Source: RUG11237 sp050874665
GTDB taxonomy: Bacteria > Bacillota > Clostridia > Lachnospirales > Lachnospiraceae
Length of the DNA: 22,330 bases
Reading direction: 5' to 3'
Assembly: GCA_050874665.1 (NCBI GenBank)
Contig: JBNMLC010000030.1
Location: 1-22,330 of the forward strand
The notes beneath the pieces were generated by a model that did no database searches, was not told the DNA's origin, and saw only the letters and a program-made list of their open reading frames with translations. This document shows, piece after piece, positions 7,601-14,186 of this stretch. Position 1 is the first letter of the stretch; each line of letters opens with the position of its first letter. A program made the translations under genes and the position numbers.

Positions 7601-9749
7601 GGAACATCTTATGCCAACAGCCAACCAGAAGCACATCGTGGAGGATATACCGCTTGTGGAGTGGGAAAATGAGTATGTGAGTATCAATAACCGTTATGCA
7701 GATATAGCAGATAAGGAGCTGTCCGTGGTGGAGTATGAACTGCTGCTTGGTATGGAGCCGACACAGGTATCGGTAGATGGATTGATGGAGATGATGAACC
7801 ATAGTGCAGAGCTGTGGAATTATCCTATGGAAGAAAAAGACCATTGCCTGCAGGAGAACATACCCGTTGTAACCGTCCGTGATGGCGAGGAAGCAAGGTA
7901 TTTTGAGATACCCGAAGAATTAGTTGCAAAGGTAAGAGAGGGCGAATTTCGGGGATATGAGCCGGAGCAGATGGCATTTGCCATTAACGATAAATTTGTC
8001 AGCATTCAGTTCTGTGAGGGTGGTTATGATTATTCTATTTTCAACGCAGGTTATTCGCTCATTGACGGTGGTGTGTATGACAATCCGGATATAACCATTC
8101 ATGCAGCCTTAAATGACATTTTGGAAGATATGGGCATAAAGGATACGGATGATCGTATCCCGGTGGATTATGAGGAGCTGATAGAAAAAGGAGAAGCTGT
8201 GGAGCAGGCTGCCATAGAAGCTCGTCAGACAGTTGCTAATTTTAAAGCCAAGACAGAAGAAATGTTTCATGGTATTAACGGACAGACACAGAGTGATATT
8301 GAAGCTACGGTATATGCTCATGTGCAATCCATGATTGACGAGGAGGATATAGATGCAGAGATTGTTGAAGTTGTAGTATCAGGGAGCCGATGCAGAGGGT
8401 TAGAGCAGGAGGGTTCTGACCTTGATGTGGTGGTGGAATATACGGGTTCCATTAGAGAAGATGACTTTTTCAATCTTCTGAATGAAAGCGGACTTACTAT
8501 CGGTGGTGTGCCTGTGGATATTAACCCGATTACAGAGGGTAAAACCGGAACACTTGCAACTTATCTTCCGGGAGTGGAAAGTTTTCTTGCAGAGAAGCGG
8601 GAAGCTATGGAGCAGGAGCCGAAAAGTATCTTTTGTGTCCGCATGAATAATGAACACCGCTATTTTGAGAATACAAGCAGCCTGGATGCGGAAGCGTTGT
8701 GTGAAGCTTATGGAAAATGTGAGAAGCCTTTTGTGGATATGGGACAGTATGGAAAGCAGATAGACATAGGAGATTATGTGAGCATTCAGCAGAGTGAGAA
8801 GTTGGCATTTTCTGTGGAGTTTGATGCGGATAATAATGAGATTACCATATTTGACGGTAAGGAGTTTGCATATAAGCCATTACAGGAAACGATTTTCGGG
8901 GAAGCAGAGCAGAAGGGGACAGTTGTAACTTTAACTGTTGCTGAGTGTGGGGAATTTCACAATCTCGGAGAGTTCCATGAGGGCATAGAAACGGTGGACG
9001 AAGCTATTAAATTGTTCAATCAGATACCGCCGGACAGAATGAATGGTATTCCAAGTATAGGTATCCACATTCATACGGAGGGAACGGAGCCATTTGAAGA
9101 TGTGGAAATGGATATAGTATCGGGTATGGTTGCTGATTTGGAAATGCTTGAATATGTACCGGATATTTCGGACAATCCAAAGGCAATAGAAGTCATTGGA
9201 GAACTGATTGACAAGTTACCGGATATTGAGGTGTGTGGTTCGTTAGAGAAGTTCCAGACTGCTATTCTTGCAGCTCAAATAGACCAGCTTTCCTATGATT
9301 ATGACACCTATCAATACCGTGATACGGTGGAGGACAGGGATGTGCAGATAGCCACGATTGCAGAGGACATCAGAAGCGGTAACACAGAGTATCTGCAAGA
9401 TTTCTTAAATGCCATTGTTTCAGACGGTATCAGAGAGGGTATTGTGGATATGTTCGGAAAGGGTATGGATACGGACAATAGCGAAGCCATACAAACCGTC
9501 AGAAAGGTACAGGAGCTGTTAGAAAAGCTGTCTGCATATAAACCTTTAGCAAAGGTGGAGGAGCTTGAAGAAGGCAATTATAACATGGTCGATAATGTGC
9601 TGAATAATGGTGTGGAAAAGAAAGAGCAGGAGCGTGTTCCCGGTAGGATTTCCATACGGGAGAAACTGGCAGAGAAGAAGGCTGCCGTAGAACATAAGGA
9701 TAAGGCACTACAAAAAGACCAGGACAAAAAAGCACAGAGGGAGATTTAA
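4629..9749 (+). CDS. Giant ICE polyvalent protein: ArdC-like, zinc peptidase, YodL and nucleotidyltransferase domains
   Basis: A 1706-residue protein with an AAGGAGG site 7 bases before the ATG. Residues about 10-100 look like the ArdC N-terminal ssDNA-binding domain (FHNYSINNTILI, GYKAWQR.F.R.VKKGEKGI). Residues about 170-270 carry a zincin motif, H210-E211-V-A-H214, with EVEAESVAY after it. Residues about 586-690 match the YodL domain (NYDLVYTAPLEEGTSLEDIY, FRGHSLSVSDVVVLH). Residues about 1215-1330 are a nucleotidyltransferase: G1252-S1253, then SDLDVVVEY with D1264 and D1266, and D1297 in VDINP. The rest resembles the 'large polyvalent protein-associated domains' of ICE proteins, and the basic tail GRISIREKLAEKK is typical. 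Such proteins are thought to travel with or protect transferred DNA; that role is inference. Confidence 0.85.
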   Translation: MADAKTEKQKVQEITEKLEQGLKELFESEKYRTYLNTMSKFHNYSINNTILIAMQKPDATLVAGYKAWQRNFERHVKKGEKGIRILAPAPYKIKEEQEKIDPVTKEPMLDKDGMPIMEEVEIKIPAFRVVPVFDVSQTDGKELPELSVDELSADVDGYQDFMRALEAVSPAPIGYEDIPGEAKGYFDTTLNRVAIQEGMSESQTVKTAIHEVAHAKLHNREREKETDLSEHKDRNTKEVEAESVAYTVCQHFGIDTSDYSFGYIAGWSSGKEMTELKTSLDTIRRTASELISGIEAQLQELQKERVTEAELTEEIVLLVANTDRSEYDLLNVRGMSGEELVASLGDMNDNDRLSVEAYLESKGGWVTPLADEQTREVREYHLDYVYNTDTYEITDVKAKMAEQEQDLEPDTELSAMKQAEQLINDMEREKTIFSADERDLIVNYAYKLGDMEKTRELAEHIAMYEENSPNLVAQTIINAQAEIDALPDGMVGLSEMHEYGYTWAEMLPLTQERALELFDHDLPVYRLYADGSEGSIDDRSEIMEHSGMFGIEKGDWEQYVELQSMREELAESSANKEAQLLYGRDNQFGIYQLNDSPAARDIHFMNSDFLEMKGIAVSRENYDLVYTAPLEEGTSLEDIYMRFNLDHPEDFRGHSLSVSDVVVLHQNGENTCHFVDSVGYKEVPEFIQEISKEREAEQTFVIAETMKVLEEIAEEHAGEEPERENAVFLVNYNEWRDVGELDLGQNYFAIDDPYGDGDYRLLWLQNAIKDITPAGAQYDTYEEAAQALYEVEREVANLPHNKENNIGSYMVNGKAQLERIMEARSLQKHMDMENDKVSYYVIADLSTWADNSPERSELERFDSFTEALEKFKAYREKDAQFSDTEDKARTTLGFNVHGIEFDVIHARNNENVLSLDFTHSSEAIQSNRFMDDLQILCNELVDEVRVHRDMTPEEVKDFVKKRFEHHLHSSGIEDASMYMERFDTLYEQGKMEHLMPTANQKHIVEDIPLVEWENEYVSINNRYADIADKELSVVEYELLLGMEPTQVSVDGLMEMMNHSAELWNYPMEEKDHCLQENIPVVTVRDGEEARYFEIPEELVAKVREGEFRGYEPEQMAFAINDKFVSIQFCEGGYDYSIFNAGYSLIDGGVYDNPDITIHAALNDILEDMGIKDTDDRIPVDYEELIEKGEAVEQAAIEARQTVANFKAKTEEMFHGINGQTQSDIEATVYAHVQSMIDEEDIDAEIVEVVVSGSRCRGLEQEGSDLDVVVEYTGSIREDDFFNLLNESGLTIGGVPVDINPITEGKTGTLATYLPGVESFLAEKREAMEQEPKSIFCVRMNNEHRYFENTSSLDAEALCEAYGKCEKPFVDMGQYGKQIDIGDYVSIQQSEKLAFSVEFDADNNEITIFDGKEFAYKPLQETIFGEAEQKGTVVTLTVAECGEFHNLGEFHEGIETVDEAIKLFNQIPPDRMNGIPSIGIHIHTEGTEPFEDVEMDIVSGMVADLEMLEYVPDISDNPKAIEVIGELIDKLPDIEVCGSLEKFQTAILAAQIDQLSYDYDTYQYRDTVEDRDVQIATIAEDIRSGNTEYLQDFLNAIVSDGIREGIVDMFGKGMDTDNSEAIQTVRKVQELLEKLSAYKPLAKVEELEEGNYNMVDNVLNNGVEKKEQERVPGRISIREKLAEKKAAVEHKDKALQKDQDKKAQREI

Positions 9750-9753
9750 GATT

Positions 9754-9957
9754 ATGGAAAAATTTACAGTAGAAGAAATCAATTTGATGTGTGTATTCGA
9801 CAGAAGCGGTAGAACAGAGCTGATAGAAGATATTGGCCGGGTTCTACCTCATCTGGAGGATAAGGATATGGAGGAACTTGCGAACCGGGTAATAGGTAAG
9901 CTTCAGAACATGACCGATGAGGAATTTGCAGAGGTTGCGTTGGAAGCGACAGAGTAA
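9754..9957 (+). CDS. TTRAP-family (transposon-transfer assisting) small protein
   Basis: A 67-residue acidic protein beginning MEKFTVEEINLMCVFDRSGR and continuing with L..L.DKDMEELA..VIGKLQNMTDEEFAE. This matches small proteins annotated as the transposon-transfer assisting family in Tn1549-type elements, where they commonly follow the large polyvalent gene, as here (4-base gap, so one operon). The molecular role is not known. A terminator follows. Confidence 0.8.
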   Translation: MEKFTVEEINLMCVFDRSGRTELIEDIGRVLPHLEDKDMEELANRVIGKLQNMTDEEFAEVALEATE

Positions 9958-9969
9958 AATAATTTAGTG

Positions 9970-10010
9970 GGTAGTTGGTTGTGTTTGGCTGACTACCTGC
10001 TTTTTATTTT
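9970..10010 (+). terminator. Rho-independent terminator after the TTRAP gene
   Basis: GGTAGT (9970-9975) pairs with ACTACC (9992-9997), followed by TGC and a T-rich run (TTTTTATTTT). It closes the polyvalent-protein operon and insulates the next gene. Confidence 0.7.
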
Positions 10011-10046
10011 GCAAATAAATTTCATAAATTTTTGTATACAATCTGA

Positions 10047-10075
10047 TTGAGAAATTGACATTAGTAGGGTATAAT
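10047..10075 (+). promoter_or_regulatory. Promoter of the PDDEXK gene
   Basis: TTGAGA (10047-10052) and a perfect TATAAT (10070-10075) are separated by 17 bases. A nearer TTGACA at 10055 is too close to the -10 box to serve. This promoter makes the nuclease-like gene independent of the upstream operon. Confidence 0.65.
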
Positions 10076-10104
10076 TTTAATGTATGCGTTTTGAATTTGA
10101 ATGT

Positions 10105-10121
10105 GGAACACACTGTGTTCC
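10105..10121. promoter_or_regulatory. Perfect palindrome in the PDDEXK leader (possible operator)
   Basis: GGAACACA-C-TGTGTTCC, 8-bp perfect arms around one base. It lies about 30 bases after the -10 box and 34 bases before the start codon. It is flanked by a direct repeat CGTTTTGAAT (10087-10096 and 10121-10130). An operator or an RNA stem are both possible. Confidence 0.5.
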
Positions 10122-10154
10122 GTTTTGAATATATTGCATTTCGGAGGTGTTGGT

Positions 10155-11270
10155 ATGGCTGATGAGAAAATGGAAATCATAGATAACAGAGAATTTCAAA
10201 GTTTGTATGAAAAATCAAAAAATTTGATTGATAGTGCCAGAAGTAATATGGGACAGATGGCAAATGCAATAACGGTTTTGACGAGTTTTTTGCTGGGACG
10301 GTATATTGTGGAGCAGGAACAGCAAGGAGCAGAGAGAGCAAAGTACGGAACAAAAGTAATTGACTCATTATCTGCTTATCTGACTGAGGAATATGGCAGA
10401 GGTTTTTCAAGAAGCAATGTTGCGGGAATGCGACAGTTCTATATGGCTTATCGGGAAAGGGAGAATGAAATTATCCAATCGGGAATTGGACAATTTGAAC
10501 AGGCATTTGGAATTGTCCAATCGGGAATTGGACAATTGGAAGCAGCATATAAAAAACTGCCGTTTAAGCTGAGTTGGACACATTATCAGGTGCTTATGCG
10601 CATAGAGGATAAGGAAGAACGAGAGTTTTATGAGAAAGAAGCAATACGGTCAAATTGGAATGTAAGCACTTTGAAAAGACAGTTTAACTCAAGTTTGTAT
10701 GAAAGACTGGCATTAAGCAGAGATAAGAATGATGTAATGCGATTAGCGAATGAGGGAGCTATTCCGCAGAAGCCGGAGGATATTTTACATACACCGTATG
10801 TATTGGAGTTTGCCGGGTTGGAAGATAAGGCTGCTTACCATGAAAGTGACTTAGAGTCAGCCGTTATTGAGAAAATGCAGAAGTTTTTGTTGGAGCTTGG
10901 AAAGGGATTTTTGTTTGAACAAAGACAGAAACGATTTTCCTTTAATGATAAGAATTTTTATGTAGACTTGGTGCTATACAATAGACTGCTAAAGTGTTAT
11001 GTTTTAATTGATTTCAAGATTGATGAGCTGACTCATCAAGATTTAGGGCAGATGCAGATGTATGTCAATTATTTTGATAGATACGAGAGAGTGGAAGGAG
11101 AAAATCCAACAATCGGTATTCTACTCTGTAAACAAAGTGATGAAGCATTGGTTGATTTGACATTACCAAAAGATGCAAATATTTATGCCAAGGAATACAA
11201 ATTATATTTGCCGGACAAGAAGCTGTTGCAGAAAAAGCTGAAAGAATGGTTAGATGAAGAAGAAAAGTAA
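10155..11270 (+). CDS. PDDEXK nuclease domain protein, DUF1016/YhcG family
   Basis: A 371-residue protein from the ATG that has GGAGGT 7 bases upstream; an in-frame ATG at 10101 lies inside the leader palindrome region and lacks a ribosome site. The N-terminal half is the DUF1016 helical domain (ARSNMGQMANAITVLTSFLLGRYIVEQE, LTEEYGRGFSRSNVAGMRQF, then LSWTHYQVLMRI). The C-terminal half is a PDDEXK fold: D271 in YVDLVLYN, then D286-F-K288 (usually ExK), then HQDLGQMQMYVNYFD. The family is common in mobile elements and near restriction systems; a DNA-cleaving or recombination role is presumed, not shown. A 14-residue tandem repeat (IQSGIGQ-F/L-E) interrupts the two halves. Its end overlaps the relaxase end on the other strand. 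Confidence 0.88.
   Translation: MADEKMEIIDNREFQSLYEKSKNLIDSARSNMGQMANAITVLTSFLLGRYIVEQEQQGAERAKYGTKVIDSLSAYLTEEYGRGFSRSNVAGMRQFYMAYRERENEIIQSGIGQFEQAFGIVQSGIGQLEAAYKKLPFKLSWTHYQVLMRIEDKEEREFYEKEAIRSNWNVSTLKRQFNSSLYERLALSRDKNDVMRLANEGAIPQKPEDILHTPYVLEFAGLEDKAAYHESDLESAVIEKMQKFLLELGKGFLFEQRQKRFSFNDKNFYVDLVLYNRLLKCYVLIDFKIDELTHQDLGQMQMYVNYFDRYERVEGENPTIGILLCKQSDEALVDLTLPKDANIYAKEYKLYLPDKKLLQKKLKEWLDEEEK
10470..10537 (+). repeat. In-frame 42-bp tandem duplication with palindromic core
   Basis: CCAATCGGGAATTGGACAAT occurs at 10475 and again at 10517, a 42-base period, giving IIQSGIGQFEQAFG and IVQSGIGQLEAAYK. The second copy is also an inverted repeat, AATTGTCCAAT-CGGGA-ATTGGACAATT (11-bp perfect arms, 10511-10537). 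Confidence 0.85.
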
Positions 11271-12674
11271 TGTGTGTAAGAGTGCTATTTCGATAGCACT
11301 CTTACTGACTTTATAGACTGCGCTTGCTGTCATGAGATGGTTCGCTCTGTTGTAAGGTATCCCGTCCAAGATACTATTGAGATTATCCAGCTTCTGGCTT
11401 AGTTCCCGAACCTCTTTTTCACAGGTTTTATAGGTGGAAGTAAGCTCGTCCCTTTGTCTGGCAAGCTCCTGATACTCGCCTTTTAACTTATCAATATTTA
11501 GAGATTTTAGGTTAATACCTGCCTGCTCCAGCACTCGCCTTGCACCACCGTAGAGGATAATCTGACTTTCGTATCGGCGGAAATATGCGTCCGGGTTCTT
11601 GGCTTTTTTGTAGCCGATATGATAGGAACGATTGGCCCGATACTGTTCAGCATACTTGATGATTTCTGCAAGGTCTTTGATGCGGTGTTCCAGCTCCACA
11701 ACACTTTGTTTTGCCGATTTTCCGGCTTCGGTTTTCACAGAGATTTCATGCTCCAATTTGGCAATAGACCCGGCTTCCATATAGCTCTGTGCAGCTATCT
11801 TTAAATTCTCAATGGCTGCCCAACGCCTAAGACCGGGAGAGTTCTGAAACTTCTCATCGGAAGTGTCAACAAGTCTGCGTGAAGCATAGTCCCTTTTTGG
11901 GATAGTTGCCTTGCGTTCCCGTTTCAATTCTATGCGTTCTTTGATACGCTCCTTAGTATATTCCTTGCCTAAAGATTTTACGCTGCCACGGATAAAACGG
12001 TCTTTTCCGATGGGGCGGAAGGAGATATACTTTGGTGCATTTTCTCCAAATTCTTCGCCTTTGATTTCATAACCTTTTGCTCGTAGAAGCAGTAAAAATT
12101 CCTCATAAGTGGAAGCTGATTTGATACAGGAATTGATGTTTTTTCTAAGCTGTGGTTTCCAGGCGGTTCCGTTTTTATCAGCACTCCATTCATTGTATTT
12201 TTTGCCACGCTTTTCACCGGGAATAATGGTGGAGAGATTGTGTTCCTTGCACAGCTCATCGCTCAAATGCCGGATGTGGTAATAGGACTGTTTGCAGTCG
12301 TGATACTTGTCATGCTCGATGTTATCAGCAGCACAAAAAATGATGTGATTATGGACATGACCTTTATCAATATGGGTGCTAACTACATAGGAGTATTTCC
12401 CCTGTAATAATCGGTCTGCTAGTTCCTGTCCAATCTTGTGAGCTTCTTCAAAACTTACCTCGCCCGGCTCAAAAGCCTGTATGAGATGATAGGCTTTATT
12501 GGGGCTGTTTTCCCTGCAATGGTCGAGGGTATATTTGAAGTCAATCGCAGCGGTTTCCGGAGAGCAGGCGTAGGAAGAAATGAAGATTTTTTCGTCCGTC
12601 TTATCCGGGTTGCAGATATAGTCTATTGCTTTATCAACGGTTGCTTTAATAGCATGGATTTTTGTGTACGCCAT
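11250..12674 (-). CDS. mobA: Relaxase (MobA/VirD2-like, MOBP-type mobilization nuclease)
   Basis: A 474-residue relaxase starting MAYTKIHAIK. The likely nicking tyrosine is Y19 in AIDYICNPDKT. H63 lies in AYHLIQAF, and the metal-binding motif is H101-x-D103-x-x-H106-x-H108-N109-H110. This is the HxDxxHxHNH form of relaxase motif III. The enzyme nicks the origin of transfer and stays covalently bound to the 5' end of the exported strand. Residues about 290-450 are a charged helical tail (coiled-coil-like). It overlaps MobC by about 50 bases, so translation is probably coupled; an AAGGAG lies 14 bases upstream, farther than ideal. The last residues (ALLHTLLFFFI) are read through a hairpin and the end of the opposite gene, so the original C-terminus may have been replaced. 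Confidence 0.92.
   Translation of the reverse strand: MAYTKIHAIKATVDKAIDYICNPDKTDEKIFISSYACSPETAAIDFKYTLDHCRENSPNKAYHLIQAFEPGEVSFEEAHKIGQELADRLLQGKYSYVVSTHIDKGHVHNHIIFCAADNIEHDKYHDCKQSYYHIRHLSDELCKEHNLSTIIPGEKRGKKYNEWSADKNGTAWKPQLRKNINSCIKSASTYEEFLLLLRAKGYEIKGEEFGENAPKYISFRPIGKDRFIRGSVKSLGKEYTKERIKERIELKRERKATIPKRDYASRRLVDTSDEKFQNSPGLRRWAAIENLKIAAQSYMEAGSIAKLEHEISVKTEAGKSAKQSVVELEHRIKDLAEIIKYAEQYRANRSYHIGYKKAKNPDAYFRRYESQIILYGGARRVLEQAGINLKSLNIDKLKGEYQELARQRDELTSTYKTCEKEVRELSQKLDNLNSILDGIPYNRANHLMTASAVYKVSKSAIEIALLHTLLFFFI
11276..11305. terminator. 13-bp TTCG hairpin at the convergent gene ends
   Basis: GTAAGAGTGCTAT-TTCG-ATAGCACTCTTAC has perfect 13-bp arms around a stable TTCG tetraloop. 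It follows the PDDEXK stop by 5 bases and lies inside the relaxase coding sequence. On the minus strand it is followed by T-rich sequence (TTACTTTTCTTCTTC), so it could stop transcription from both sides. Confidence 0.75.
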
Positions 12675-12964
12675 ACTTCATTCATCAACTCCTTTACTTC
12701 GTTCATATCTTCCTGATAGATATGGTTGGTACTGTTAATTCTTTTTGCAATCTGGTTCAAACTTGAGCTTATTCGTCCAAGCTCGGTATTGTAATTTCTC
12801 AAATAGCTGTAATCCACTTCATAGACATATCCATACAAAATGAGCTTGCGTAAGAACGCAGATTTGCTTTTCATTCCGGAGAGCTTAAACTTCTCATCAA
12901 GTATGTACTGCTCGTCATCATTTAAGTGAAATTCATTACGGTTGGTGCGAGTTCTGTTCGCCAA
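12623..12964 (-). CDS. mobC: MobC-like relaxosome accessory protein (RHH)
   Basis: About 113 residues. I prefer the TTG at 12964, giving MANRTRTNRNEFHLNDDE, because an AAGGAAG site lies 8 bases upstream; a GTG at 12973 would add three residues but sits against that site. After the basic start, a strand and helices (EFHLNDDEQYILDEKFKLSGMKSKSAFLRKLILYG) form the RHH DNA-binding domain. The MobC tail follows (YLRNYNTELGRISSSLNQIAKRINST..IYQEDMNEVKELM). MobC binds the origin of transfer and helps the relaxase melt and nick it. It overlaps and precedes the relaxase gene, the usual order. Confidence 0.88.
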   Translation of the reverse strand: MANRTRTNRNEFHLNDDEQYILDEKFKLSGMKSKSAFLRKLILYGYVYEVDYSYLRNYNTELGRISSSLNQIAKRINSTNHIYQEDMNEVKELMNEVWRTQKSMLLKQPLIKQ

Positions 12965-12998
12965 TTCTGCCACTTCCTTTCTAAAAATGGGTACAAAA

Positions 12999-13034
12999 AA
13001 ACTGCTGTAAAATTTTCGATGTTTACAACAGTTT
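12999..13034 (-). promoter_or_regulatory. Hairpin with U-run in the mobC leader
   Basis: AAACTGCTGTAAA and TTTACAACAGTTT pair over 12 of 13 positions around a 10-base loop. Read on the minus strand, the second arm runs directly into a T-run (TTTTTTT), then the mobC ribosome site. This is the form of an intrinsic terminator or attenuator. An origin-of-transfer stem is the alternative, since MobC-type proteins bind such repeats. Confidence 0.6.
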
Positions 13035-13110
13035 GTTTCAATGGTTATATAATTTGGATAAAATCATCCGAGTGGAATTATAGCAAAAAAAGTGTGATAT
13101 AGCAAGAAAA

Positions 13111-13695
13111 TTATTTTTTGTATCGTTTATACTTGTTTTGAAGGTCATTATATATATCCTCAACAATGCCTTGTGAAAGAAACAATGCATTGTATAAATC
13201 GGTTATTATCATGCAAACAAAAATTAATATTCCATACGTTAAAAGCATTGTATTTATTGTAGTAGCGTTATATGAGTCGATGGCAGCATAAATAGCTATC
13301 AACGAGATAATTGCCATCATATAGTTGTGAGCATATTTTTGAATAGAAAAGAAAGTTTTAAAATCACCATTTTTATATAGAATACGGAATAATAATTCAA
13401 TAAGTGAATTGATTAGTAAAACAATTGCTATGAGTATGATGCTTAGGAAAAGTGCTGAAATGAAATTACCTTGTCCATTCAAGAAATTATAAAGCAATAA
13501 ATCTATTTTATCAACAAATAGGGCAACAACTATTAGCACAAGAAATGGTTGATAAAAAATCGCAAACCAAACCGTACCATCAGAAACGGCGTCATTAAGT
13601 CTAAGAATGGAAAAAAGTGTACTTACAAGTAATTTGATACAGGAAACTATAAAGAAAAAAAGAAATATGAACAAATTTTTAATCTTATTTATCAT
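13111..13695 (-). CDS. Unknown five-helix membrane protein
   Basis: A 194-residue, very hydrophobic protein with an AAGGAGG site 7 bases before the ATG. Membrane segments are visible at about residues 8-30, 43-62, 79-103, 123-140 and 148-168. The tail is short, charged and lysine-rich (LQNKYKRYKK), and probably cytoplasmic. I recognise no family. Its sequence is visibly more AT-rich than the relaxase and the polyvalent gene, which suggests a separate origin. It lies between the candidate origin of transfer and mobC, in the same direction, so it may be an insert in the mobilization operon or an entry-exclusion or immunity-type protein; neither is supported beyond position. Confidence 0.75.
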   Translation of the reverse strand: MINKIKNLFIFLFFFIVSCIKLLVSTLFSILRLNDAVSDGTVWFAIFYQPFLVLIVVALFVDKIDLLLYNFLNGQGNFISALFLSIILIAIVLLINSLIELLFRILYKNGDFKTFFSIQKYAHNYMMAIISLIAIYAAIDSYNATTINTMLLTYGILIFVCMIITDLYNALFLSQGIVEDIYNDLQNKYKRYKK

Positions 13696-13770
13696 AAGAA
13701 ACCTCCTTGTATGTTGGACTAATCATTTTCATAAGTTGTATCGGATTATATTTCATAAATACGAAGAGGG

Positions 13771-13853
13771 TTAGGGATACTTCCCTAAGAAAATTGGTCA
13801 CGATTAGCGAATAGCGGGTTGTGACAATTTTAAGCCTGTGTACGGACACAGGC
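13771..13853. other. oriT: Candidate origin of transfer: three adjacent inverted repeats
   Basis: TTAGGGA-TACT-TCCCTAA (13771-13788) is followed by AAAATTGgTCAC paired with GTGACAATTTT (13790-13831, 19-base centre holding TAGCGA and TAGCGG), then GCCTGTGT-ACGG-ACACAGGC (13834-13853). Clustered repeats of this kind upstream of a mob operon are typical of oriT. The cluster lies just upstream of the minus-strand genes ending in mobC-mobA. I cannot point to a known nick sequence, so this is a structural and positional call. Confidence 0.45.
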
Positions 13854-13863
13854 AGTGCTTGCT

Positions 13864-13962
13864 ATGCAACTTATAACAAAAATAGTATTGATGACAGTAA
13901 CTGGATGTATATTCTTGGTTGTCCATTTCATATATGTTTTAGGTAATTTGAAAATGAGCTGA
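13864..13962 (+). CDS. Possible 32-residue membrane peptide
   Basis: A short ORF, MQLITKIVLMTVTGCIFLVV then HFIYVLGNLKMS, with one clear hydrophobic segment. It has no good ribosome site. It resembles the start of small ICE membrane proteins and may be a remnant of one. The call is weak. Confidence 0.25.
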   Translation: MQLITKIVLMTVTGCIFLVVHFIYVLGNLKMS

Positions 13963-14126
13963 TGAATGGAATTAGAGGGCACAGAGAAAAAATTCAGTAA
14001 GCCGGTGTGTTTGAGTGAGAGAAAACTTTAAATTTTATTAAGCGATGAAGAACCTTTTTAGAAAGAAAAATCTAGTTTCGTGAGGTATGTTTATTGATAC
14101 AATGAATAGTGTTTTCAAATTGTGTA
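13963..14126. other. AT-rich intergenic stretch upstream of the TetR promoter
   Basis: With the hairpin cluster and the tiny ORF above, this completes a gap of about 490 bases between the divergent membrane-protein and TetR genes. I see no further gene or strong structure in it. Confidence 0.5.
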
Positions 14127-14174
14127 TTGACAATCTAACAACTGTTAGATAAAATGTGTCTAACAGTTGTTAGA
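14127..14174 (+). promoter_or_regulatory. TetR-gene promoter with two palindromic operators
   Basis: TTGACA (14127-14132), a 17-base spacer and TAAAAT (14150-14155). Operator 1, TCTAACAACTGTTAGA (14134-14149), fills the spacer. Operator 2, TCTAACAGTTGTTAGA (14159-14174), is its exact reverse complement and covers the start region. Both have perfect 7-bp arms, and they begin 25 bases apart. This is a classic layout for tight TetR autorepression. Confidence 0.88.
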
Positions 14175-14186
14175 CGGAGGCGTATG

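Noticed and set aside
10055..10060. TTGACA as the -35 box of the PDDEXK promoter
   Set aside because: Only 9 bases separate it from TATAAT. TTGAGA at 10047 gives the correct 17-base spacer.
10101..10154. Upstream ATG extending the PDDEXK protein by 18 residues
   Set aside because: There is no ribosome site, and the extension is read from the leader palindrome; the ATG at 10155 has a good GGAGGT.
14154..14186. Upstream ATG of the TetR gene
   Set aside because: It overlaps the -10 box and second operator and would lie at or before the transcription start.
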